A DNA stretch of 64,000 nt from Aquimarina sp. MAR_2010_214 (GTDB lineage: Bacteria; Bacteroidota; Bacteroidia; Flavobacteriales; Flavobacteriaceae). This document shows, piece by piece, positions 36,710 to 43,863 of this stretch. A model generated the notes under the pieces. That model saw nothing but the letters and a program-made list of their open reading frames with translations, was not told the DNA's origin and searched no databases. Position 1 is the first letter of the stretch. Every line of letters starts with the position of its first letter. The stretch spans positions 4,572,501-4,636,500 of the forward strand of contig NZ_PJMS01000001.1 in the NCBI RefSeq assembly GCF_002846555.1, in the 5' to 3' direction. Made by a program: the position numbers and the translations under genes.

Positions 36710-37972
36710 ATGAAATCACATTATCAAATTCTCATTATAGGAGGTGGTACTGCAGGAATAATGACAGCTGCTCGTTTACTCAAAAAAGATAATCGTTTAG
36801 ATATTGCAATAATAGAACCTGCAGATACACATTACTACCAACCAGCTTGGACTTTGGTAGGTGCCGGAACCTATAGGTATAAAAAAACTGCAAAACCTAT
36901 GGCATCTGTAATACCAAAAAAGGTAGATTGGATTAAAGATTTTGCTTCTGCATTTGATCCAGAAAACAATTCGGTATCTACACAATCTAATGGAAATATA
37001 ACCTATGATTATTTGGTAGTTGCGCCTGGGTTAGTGATGGAGCCTTCGATGATAGAAGGTCTTCAGGAAGCCTTAGACAAGGGAGTAGTTTGCAGTAATT
37101 ATACAAACCCAAAGCACACATGGGAAGTGATTAAAAACTTCAAAGGAGGTAATGCTATTTTTACACAACCAACAACTCCTATTAAATGTGGTGGAGCTCC
37201 TCAAAAAATTGCTTATCTAGCCGCAGATTATTTCAAGAAAAAAGGTATTGACACTACATCAAATGTAATTTTTGCTACTCCGGGTTCTGTTATTTTTGGT
37301 GTTAAAACCATTCGGGACACTTTGATGAAAGTTATCGGTCGATACGGTATTCACTTCAAGCCTTTCTATGCTCCTCATAAAATAGATGCTGAAAATAAGT
37401 TTATTTATTTTAGGCATGTAGCTCCCGAAGAGAATAAATGTGTTATTAATGAAGATGCAACAATTGGTGAAGTTTCTACAGAAGATAGTATTATTAAGCT
37501 TCCGTTTGATATGTTACACATTGCTCCACCTCAAGCTGCACCAAAATTTATAAGAACTTCATCTTTGGTTAATGACGCCGGATGGCTCGATGTAGATCAT
37601 CATTCACTACAACATAATAAATACCTCAACATATTTGGATTAGGGGATGTCGCTGCACTTCCTACAGCAAAAACCGGTGCTGCTATACGAAAACAAGCAC
37701 CGGTTGTTGTTGATAATATCTTAAGATTACTTAAACACCAGGAAGCCAGTAACAAAGAGTATAATGGATACTCTTCTTGCCCTCTGGTTACAGGGTATGG
37801 TAAAATGACACTCGCAGAATTTGATTACGATGGTAATTTTACTCCAGATCCAAAATTAAAACGAATGTTTGTCTTTAATAGTGCTAAGGAGCATTGGAGG
37901 TTATATATGTTCAAAAAGGTAATGTTACCTTATCTATATTGGAAGAAAATGCTAAAAGGAAAAGATGTGTAA
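36710..37972 (+). CDS. sqr: Sulfide:quinone oxidoreductase
   Basis: Predicted 420 residues, membrane-associated FAD enzyme that oxidises sulfide to sulfane sulfur and reduces the quinone pool. The FAD-binding motif is IIGGGTAGIMTA near residue 10. HYYQPAWTLVGAG follows near residue 43. Candidate redox cysteines are Cys128, Cys160 (CGGAPQK) and Cys357 (SSCPLVTGYGK). The second FAD/quinone region (FGLGDVAALPTAKTGAA) precedes the last. Length and motifs resemble the mitochondrial-type SQR group. It has its own operator-bearing promoter and ends the sulfide block. The product persulfide would be handled by the rhodanese and dioxygenase encoded upstream. Confidence 0.93.
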   Translation: MKSHYQILIIGGGTAGIMTAARLLKKDNRLDIAIIEPADTHYYQPAWTLVGAGTYRYKKTAKPMASVIPKKVDWIKDFASAFDPENNSVSTQSNGNITYDYLVVAPGLVMEPSMIEGLQEALDKGVVCSNYTNPKHTWEVIKNFKGGNAIFTQPTTPIKCGGAPQKIAYLAADYFKKKGIDTTSNVIFATPGSVIFGVKTIRDTLMKVIGRYGIHFKPFYAPHKIDAENKFIYFRHVAPEENKCVINEDATIGEVSTEDSIIKLPFDMLHIAPPQAAPKFIRTSSLVNDAGWLDVDHHSLQHNKYLNIFGLGDVAALPTAKTGAAIRKQAPVVVDNILRLLKHQEASNKEYNGYSSCPLVTGYGKMTLAEFDYDGNFTPDPKLKRMFVFNSAKEHWRLYMFKKVMLPYLYWKKMLKGKDV

Positions 37973-37982
37973 GCTGTGTTAA

Positions 37983-38190
37983 CTAGTTCTTTTTATGGTG
38001 TAACTGGTTGATATATTTCCCAACAACAATAGCAGTTAGAATCACTAAATAAAATTGGCCCATCATCCCGACCAAAATAGCTGCTTTTTGTGATAAAGAG
38101 GTTACTGGTATAATTTCTCCATAACCAATAGTCATTAGAGTAATATAACTATAATACATCAGTCGTTCTGTAAACAGTTGTGATTGATCT
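37983..38190 (-). pseudogene. Remnant of a potassium channel (pore and last helix only)
   Basis: The minus strand encodes about 69 residues ending at TAG (37985-37983), containing YYSYITLMTIGYGEIIPVTS followed by a hydrophobic helix (VGMMGQFYLVILTAIVVGKY). TIGYG is the potassium selectivity filter, so this is the C-terminal pore and helix of a two-helix ion channel. The upstream frame has no start and loses similarity near 38190, where an oppositely read fragment begins. The gene has therefore lost its 5' half and its promoter. Confidence 0.75.
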
Positions 38191-38549
38191 ACCAGAAAGA
38201 AAGAAAAATTCCTTGGGCAAAAGAGTTGGATAGTTTTCCTGTCAAGAATTTCACTATTACAACACTAAACGAAAAAATTCAATCACGTTTAATGCTTAGC
38301 TATTCAAGTGAAAAAGATTTACAATCGATGGGCATTTGGTATAATGCAAAGAAAAATCAATTTTCTATCAATCATACTCCAAAAGAAAACATCAAAACCA
38401 AAGACGGAAAGTTAGTGGATAACTATTGGGTTTTTAATGGTAATAGTAATATTACTTTTACAATGGAACCTTTTTTACAAATGCCTGAGAGATATCAAAA
38501 ATTTAAAAAGTCTTTAAAAAAATTATTAATTGAAAATCAAAAGGAATAA
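38184..38549 (+). CDS. Short protein or 5'-truncated gene fragment of unknown function
   Basis: The frame is open from a TTG at 38184 for 121 residues; the first in-frame ATG comes only at residue 37. There is no signal peptide and no family I recognise. The sequence has soluble character, with NHTPKENIKTKDGKLVDNYW near the middle and a Lys-rich end. Its left edge abuts the channel remnant read in the other direction, so it is probably the 3' part of a gene that lost its start in the same event. A small intact gene starting at the TTG cannot be excluded. Confidence 0.45.
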   Translation: MIYQKERKIPWAKELDSFPVKNFTITTLNEKIQSRLMLSYSSEKDLQSMGIWYNAKKNQFSINHTPKENIKTKDGKLVDNYWVFNGNSNITFTMEPFLQMPERYQKFKKSLKKLLIENQKE

Positions 38550-38608
38550 AGCCAACAGCTAAAATTTTACACATAAAACCATAGTGTTTCATTAAACATT
38601 GTACCCAG

Positions 38609-39322
38609 ATGAAATTATCTTTAAATAGAGGCATTACCATTCTGTTTGCTATAGTACTAGTATTACTGTGTAACTCGATGAATAGCTTAACCGGACCTTC
38701 TACAATTGAATCCGAAATTAAACCGATCTCAATTAACAAAAAAGGAGAGGTACTTTGTAAAACTCGTTTTACAAAAAACGAAATGGGAGCTTATAGTCCA
38801 ATTAAAATTGAATATGGGTTCTGTATTATTTCAAAAGATACGATCATAGAAATCAAAACTAAAACCATTGACCCTACTCCTGAATCATCATATTATGAGC
38901 AAAAAGATTATTGGGATTCTATATTTAGATCTGAAACAAGTCAACAACAATTGAATGACATAAAAGAAGTAATTCTAAAAAATAAATATAGTTTTCCCTC
39001 AACTAATATTAATTCCTATAAAGTTAATAAAATACTATCTGTTTCTGATTTTGAAACAACTAAAAACGTATCGCTCAAAAAAAATAAACAGAAGGGGTTA
39101 TTTGGTGCTTCGAGTACAGAATATTATAATGAAAAAAAAGTTCACTTATTATATGACTTTGGAAGTATAATACTTTTTAATAACACCAATAACATTGATT
39201 ATGAAGAACTTGAATTAGGTTCCGATTTCGATTATTACAACCCATGGATTGATGATATGGGTAAAGAAATCAATATAGGGTTTGAAGTCAATATAATCAC
39301 TGGTATCTTGATTATTGAATAG
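38609..39322 (+). CDS. Secreted or anchored protein of unknown function
   Basis: Predicted 237 residues, ATG start. A hydrophobic N-terminal segment (residues 9-22, ITILFAIVLVLLCN) suggests export or a membrane anchor; cysteine 21 is not in a good lipobox. The rest is acidic and lysine-rich with beta character (KKVHLLYDFGSIILFNN) and no motif I can name. It stands alone between the fragment before it and the SDR gene after it, with 59 and 176 bases of spacer. Nothing around it suggests a role. Confidence 0.6.
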   Translation: MKLSLNRGITILFAIVLVLLCNSMNSLTGPSTIESEIKPISINKKGEVLCKTRFTKNEMGAYSPIKIEYGFCIISKDTIIEIKTKTIDPTPESSYYEQKDYWDSIFRSETSQQQLNDIKEVILKNKYSFPSTNINSYKVNKILSVSDFETTKNVSLKKNKQKGLFGASSTEYYNEKKVHLLYDFGSIILFNNTNNIDYEELELGSDFDYYNPWIDDMGKEINIGFEVNIITGILIIE

Positions 39323-39498
39323 CATATAAAATTACGAAAACACAATATTCTGTATACCAAAATAGCGCTCTCTTATTTTTTAATCCTGAAATGTAAAATG
39401 CACAAACTTAGATTAGGATAAGACAACCATAGATTTGGAAAAGTAAAGGTTGCCGTATAAACTCAACTTTGCATTGTAATTCAAAAAACAATAACATT

Positions 39499-40257
39499 AT
39501 GAGTCAAAAAACAGCAATCATTACAGGAGCAAGTCGTGGTTTAGGAAAAGATATGGCACTCAATCTGGCTAAAGATGGTGTGAATATTATTTTTTCCTAT
39601 CATAAAAATGTAAAAAAAGCAACAGAGGTTATTGAAGAAATAGAAACTCTTGGACAAAAAGCAGTTGCTTTTCCCTTTGATGCCAATAACTACAAGAGTG
39701 GGCAAGAGTTTATTACCAAAGCTATGGCGTATTTAAAACAAGAAAACGGTAATTCAAACTTTGATTTTTTAATTAATAATGCAGGTACAGGAATTTTTAG
39801 CCTTATACCTGATACAACTGAGGAGCAATTCAATGAAATGATGAATATTCATCTAAAAAGCGTGTATTTCTTAACACAAGCTGCATTACCATACATAAAT
39901 AAATCCGGACGAATTATCAATATTTCCAGTGGTTTAGCTCGTTTTAGTTTACCTGGCATGTCAACCTATGCAATGATGAAAGGTGGTATAGAAATCTTTA
40001 CCCGATATTTGGCAAAAGAATTGGGAGAGCGTAAAATTACAGCCAACGTCATTGCTCCTGGCGCCATAGCAACTGATTTTGGTGGAGGAATGAACCGTGA
40101 CAATACAGAAAAAAGAACTACGATCTCCAGTATCACCGCATTAGGACGTGTTGGTGAAGCCGAGGATATTGGCGGTACCGTTGCCTTTTTGTGTTCTGAC
40201 AAAGCGGGTTGGATAAATGGACAACGGATCGAAGTTTCTGGTGGAATGCTAGTATAA
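39499..40257 (+). CDS. Short-chain dehydrogenase/reductase
   Basis: Predicted 252 residues. The NAD(P)-binding motif TGASRGLG is at residues about 9-16, NNAG is near residue 92, and the catalytic Ser, Tyr and Lys are in ISSGLARFSLPGMSTYAMMK. The C-terminus holds VSGGMLV, as in classical SDRs. An in-frame ATG at 39469 would add ten residues ahead of the Rossmann strand, so the ATG at 39499 is preferred. A TAGATTTG box at 39430-39437 could be its -7 element. The substrate is unknown. The AraC gene 51 bases downstream is read the same way and is its likely regulator, a common pairing. Confidence 0.9.
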   Translation: MSQKTAIITGASRGLGKDMALNLAKDGVNIIFSYHKNVKKATEVIEEIETLGQKAVAFPFDANNYKSGQEFITKAMAYLKQENGNSNFDFLINNAGTGIFSLIPDTTEEQFNEMMNIHLKSVYFLTQAALPYINKSGRIINISSGLARFSLPGMSTYAMMKGGIEIFTRYLAKELGERKITANVIAPGAIATDFGGGMNRDNTEKRTTISSITALGRVGEAEDIGGTVAFLCSDKAGWINGQRIEVSGGMLV

Positions 40258-40265
40258 AATTTTAA

Positions 40266-40297
40266 GAACTGGGCTTAATTTAGCCCCGTTCTTTTTC
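40266..40297 (+). terminator. Terminator between SDR and AraC genes
   Basis: GAAC-T-GGGCT pairs with AGCCC-C-GTTC around the loop TAATTT, with one mismatch, followed by TTTTTC. It ends SDR transcription shortly before the AraC start at 40309. Confidence 0.68.
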
Positions 40298-40308
40298 TTA
40301 AATTTATC

Positions 40309-41226
40309 ATGATGAAAGAAATGCAACGTTTTAAAAAGATTAGTGATTATCATAAATTTGCAAGTATAAATGCTCCAGAACATCCTCTAATTAGTTTAGT
40401 GGATTATACCAAGGTGCAGTATCCATCAAATATTGATGATTTGAAATGGGTACAAGACTATTATACCATTGGACTAAAACGTAACATTGCTTACAAATTT
40501 TTTTATGGTCAGCAAGAATATGATTTTGATGAAGGATTAATGACTTTTATTGCTCCAAATCAGGTAATGAGTTTGACAAGTAATCCCAATATTAAGCATA
40601 AACCCTCTGGTTGGTTGCTATTGATTCATCCCGATTTTTTATGGAATACACCTTTGACTAAGCTAATAAAACAATACGGTTTTTTTGAATATTCTATTAA
40701 TGAAGCTCTTTTTCTTTCTGAAAAAGAGGAAAAAATGATGGTGGATATCCTGAAAAACATTCAGCATGAATATCAATCCAACATTGATCAGTTTAGTCAG
40801 AAAATCATTATTTCGCAGCTGGAATTATTACTCAATTATGCCGAACGTTTTTATGAACGACAATTTATCACTCGCAAGATTTCGAACCATCAAACATTAA
40901 ACCAATTAGAAGCAGTTTTAACGGATTATTTTAAGGAAGAAAGTTTAACTGAAAAAGGGTTGCCAACAGTTAGATGGGTAGCCAATCATTTGAATCTTTC
41001 TCCAAATTACTTGAGTAGTATGCTCAAATCTCTAACCGGACAAAGCACCCAACAACATATTCACAATAAATTGATTGAAAAAGCCAAAGAACAACTTTCT
41101 ACCTCTCCTCTCTCGGTAAGTGAAGTTGCATACAACTTAGGTTTTGAGCACCCTGCTTCATTCACTAAGCTTTTCAAAAATAAAACCGAAATGTCTCCGG
41201 TTGAATTTAGAAAGACATTTAATTGA
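40309..41226 (+). CDS. AraC-family transcription regulator
   Basis: Predicted 305 residues. The N-terminal 180 or so residues form a cupin-like ligand-sensing half (FIAPNQVMSLTSNP). The C-terminal 110 residues hold the double helix-turn-helix of AraC proteins: VRWVANHLNLSPNYLSSMLK, then SVSEVAYNLGFEHPASFTKL and the closing FKNKTEMSPVEFRKTF. Two ATGs at 40309 and 40312 are possible starts. Its ligand is unknown, but its position just after the SDR gene suggests that it controls that gene. Confidence 0.9.
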   Translation: MMKEMQRFKKISDYHKFASINAPEHPLISLVDYTKVQYPSNIDDLKWVQDYYTIGLKRNIAYKFFYGQQEYDFDEGLMTFIAPNQVMSLTSNPNIKHKPSGWLLLIHPDFLWNTPLTKLIKQYGFFEYSINEALFLSEKEEKMMVDILKNIQHEYQSNIDQFSQKIIISQLELLLNYAERFYERQFITRKISNHQTLNQLEAVLTDYFKEESLTEKGLPTVRWVANHLNLSPNYLSSMLKSLTGQSTQQHIHNKLIEKAKEQLSTSPLSVSEVAYNLGFEHPASFTKLFKNKTEMSPVEFRKTFN

Positions 41227-41370
41227 ATATACAATACTAATGATATATTTATAATTCATTATGCATTGGTGACTACCAATTAGAATTGTTTCTGCTCTTA
41301 CACTGATTTGATTCCGTAACAGAATTATACATAAGCTGATGGAAACTGATTCATATTGATATCTAAATAA

Positions 41371-41404
41371 GCAGGCCTTATTCTACGCATAGAATAAGGC
41401 CTGC
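41371..41404. terminator. Perfect 15-base stem between convergent genes
   Basis: GCAGGCCTTATTCTA pairs perfectly with TAGAATAAGGCCTGC around the loop CGCA. It lies between the AraC gene (plus) and the lipoprotein gene (minus). The minus side is followed by TTATTTAGAT, so it probably ends transcription from both sides. Confidence 0.78.
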
Positions 41405-41447
41405 TAAACTCAACTCACTAACTAAACTAATAAAATAACTAAACTTG

Positions 41448-41882
41448 TTACTCCATCATTTTTTTGGACAGCTCTTGTAACTGTGCTGATTTTTTCTGCA
41501 TATAATCGCTTAGTTTTTTTACATCATCTGCAGAAAGGTTTCCCATTACCTCCTGAGCTTTTTTTCCTAGTTCTGCACCTTGTTCTCCAAGAGAAGCAAA
41601 AGCTGTCATATCCTTGCTTTCTACTGCTTTCTTATACTCTTCGATATATGCTTCATAAGAATTTACATACTCCTGGACTTTTTTATCACTAAAATTAGGA
41701 ACTCCATTAGCAGATTGTGAAGACGTCTTTTCTTCTGTCTTTTCTTCTGTCTTTTCTTCTGTCTTTTCTTCTGTCTTTTCTACTTTATCTTCAGAAACCG
41801 AAGTATCTGATTTTGTTTCACTCTTACATGATACTGCTAGTATTGCGACTACTAATGATAGATTTAAAATTACTTTTTTCAT
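41448..41882 (-). CDS. Small lipoprotein with EKTE repeat
   Basis: Predicted 144 residues, ATG start. The signal peptide ends in LAVSC with lipidated Cys19. Residues about 34-52 are a tandem KTEE repeat, encoded by a 12-base DNA repeat, forming an acidic/basic linker. The C-terminal 80 residues are helical (VNSYEAYIEEYKKAVESKD, then GAELGKKAQEVMGNLSADD). No family is recognised. It may lie at the outer face of a membrane. It is separated from the kinase gene upstream by an intrinsic terminator. Confidence 0.72.
   Translation of the reverse strand: MKKVILNLSLVVAILAVSCKSETKSDTSVSEDKVEKTEEKTEEKTEEKTEEKTSSQSANGVPNFSDKKVQEYVNSYEAYIEEYKKAVESKDMTAFASLGEQGAELGKKAQEVMGNLSADDVKKLSDYMQKKSAQLQELSKKMME
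41725..41781 (+). repeat. 12-base in-frame tandem repeat in the lipoprotein gene
   Basis: GTCTTTTCTTCT is present in four perfect copies plus nine bases of a fifth. Each copy adds one KTEE unit, so slippage would change linker length without breaking the frame. Confidence 0.9.
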
Positions 41883-41986
41883 GATTTATTTATGTGTTAA
41901 TTATTTATAGATTTTCTTATTCATATTGACACTACAAATTTGAAGTATTTGGTAAGGTTGCCAAACACCTTTTTCAGTGAAAAAAG

Positions 41987-42008
41987 AATACCCTGAAAAC
42001 AGGGTATT
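41987..42008 (-). terminator. Terminator of the TonB receptor-kinase operon
   Basis: AATACCCTG pairs perfectly with CAGGGTATT around AAAA. On the minus strand it is followed by CTTTTTTC, a good T-tract, 26 bases after the kinase stop codon. Confidence 0.85.
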
Positions 42009-42033
42009 AAAGTAACAGGTCTATATAGTTTTA

Positions 42034-43863
42034 TTAGAAAGGAATAGTGAAGTAAAAAGTACTTCCTTTTTTTTCTTTGGATGTAAGCCAGATTTTACCT
42101 CCGTGAGCTTCTACAATTTTTTTACAATGAGCCAAACCAATACCTGTGCCTTCATACTCATCTCTTGAATGTAACCGTTGGAAAATTGCAAAGATTCGTT
42201 CCTGATGCTTTTCTGGTATCCCAATACCATTATCCTGTATAGAGAATTGCCAGAAACCTTTTGATGCATCTTTGGGATCATTTTTTTCAACACATGTAAT
42301 ATCGATTTTAGGAATAGTATCTGGGGTGCTAAATTTAATACCATTACTAATAAGGTTTTGAAACAATAATCGAAGTTCTATTTCAGATCCTTTAATTACA
42401 GGTAGATTCTTTATGTTAATTTTTGCCCCTGTTTTGTCGAGAATAACCTTTAAATCCTTTTTTAATTCTTGTATAATGATATTACAATCAACATTATCAT
42501 ACTCCTTACTTCTTCCTAATCTAGAATATTCTAATAGTGCATCGATTAGTTTTTTCATTCGTATGCTTGCTTCTTTAATGAAAGTCATACTCTCTTTTCC
42601 TGCCTCATCGAAGTTTTCTTCATAATCTTCGGCTAATAAGCCTATAAAACTTGATATTGTATTAAGAGGTTCTTGAAGATCGTGACTTGCTATGTATGCA
42701 AATTGTTCTAACTCTTTATTTTTTGACTCCAGCTCTAAAGACTGGTTATAAATCTCAAGGTTTTTATGCTTTAATTCTTTATTATATTTTTTCTTAACTA
42801 GATAATTTCTATAAATAAAGATGCTAACTACAAGAATAAGGAGTATCAGGGCAATGAGTAATAGATTTACTTTTTTATGAGCAATAAGTTCTGTGGCTTG
42901 CTGATTTAAAACACTTTCCTGTTCTTTTATCTTTTCTTTTTGCTCAATCAGAAAATCATTTTGCATACTAATTTTCTGATTACCTTGTATGATTTTTTCT
43001 TCCTGAATTTTTATAAAAGCAACTTGTTCCTGTATATTTTTCTCAAGTTCTCTTTCGATTACAACCTTTTCTTCATATTTTTTTTGCTGTATTTCACTCT
43101 CAGTATAAAGGCTTTCTATCTTTTTATTTCTTCGATTAATTTCTCCTTCTTTACTATCTATTTTTTCTAATTGATCTGTTATTTTTTCTTCTTGAGATTG
43201 TATTTGTTCTTCTTTATCTTTTAATATAGCTTCTTGCTTATCTTTATCTTCTTGTACCTTATTTAAGGTTCTTTCTGTTTTTCGATATAAACGTTTCCAT
43301 TTTTCTGAAGAAGTGATGGCATATTTTCTTAACGTAGAAGCAATAGTAAACCCTTCTTCTTCTATCCGACTTTCATTAATCTCATATTCAAAAGAATCCC
43401 CTACATTAACCATATTAATCATAGAGGCATTGAAGTTATAATCCTCTCCAACCAGCATTATATTTTTTCCCGAAATCTTACTGAGTATATAATGCATATC
43501 ATAGTTATATTTATGATTTACATATAGTAACTGAACATCTTTTACATTCTTAACAAACTGAAAACGAACAATTTCAACAGGTTTACCATGGATTTTACGC
43601 TTTAAAGACATTGCCTTTAGATCTAGTATTGTTCGATCGGGACCAAGTACCCCTATTTTGAAATTTTGGTGCTCTTCTATAGTTGGCCAAACTATCTGTT
43701 GTGCAAAATTAAAAACAAATATGGCGCGCTGTAACCTTTTAACTTCTTCATTACTTGTTTCCTGAGCTTTTATTTTTAATGAAAAACTCATAGTAATAAT
43801 ACATAAGAATATAGTAATAAAATTAGTACACACTGGCGATATATATTGACGCCCATACATCAT
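42034..43863 (-). CDS. Histidine kinase with periplasmic YfiR-type domain and coiled coil
   Basis: Predicted 609 residues. A signal segment at the N-terminus (IFLCIITMSFSLKIKAQ) is followed by a YfiR/DUF4154-type domain (about 40-185, RAIFVFNFAQQIVWP). A long Lys/Glu/Gln-rich coiled coil (about 190-330), one transmembrane helix (about 335-357) and a dimerisation domain come next, with the phospho-accepting His near residue 394 in ASHDLQEPLN. The catalytic ATPase has IKFSTPDTIP, DNGIGIPEKH and GTGIGLAHCK. The ATGA start overlaps the TonB receptor stop, so the two are made together. It probably senses a periplasmic state and signals to the two response regulators encoded at the head of the cluster. 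YfiR alone represses a cyclase in Pseudomonas; fusion to a kinase is found in Bacteroidota. Confidence 0.9.
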   Translation of the reverse strand: MMYGRQYISPVCTNFITIFLCIITMSFSLKIKAQETSNEEVKRLQRAIFVFNFAQQIVWPTIEEHQNFKIGVLGPDRTILDLKAMSLKRKIHGKPVEIVRFQFVKNVKDVQLLYVNHKYNYDMHYILSKISGKNIMLVGEDYNFNASMINMVNVGDSFEYEINESRIEEEGFTIASTLRKYAITSSEKWKRLYRKTERTLNKVQEDKDKQEAILKDKEEQIQSQEEKITDQLEKIDSKEGEINRRNKKIESLYTESEIQQKKYEEKVVIERELEKNIQEQVAFIKIQEEKIIQGNQKISMQNDFLIEQKEKIKEQESVLNQQATELIAHKKVNLLLIALILLILVVSIFIYRNYLVKKKYNKELKHKNLEIYNQSLELESKNKELEQFAYIASHDLQEPLNTISSFIGLLAEDYEENFDEAGKESMTFIKEASIRMKKLIDALLEYSRLGRSKEYDNVDCNIIIQELKKDLKVILDKTGAKINIKNLPVIKGSEIELRLLFQNLISNGIKFSTPDTIPKIDITCVEKNDPKDASKGFWQFSIQDNGIGIPEKHQERIFAIFQRLHSRDEYEGTGIGLAHCKKIVEAHGGKIWLTSKEKKGSTFYFTIPF

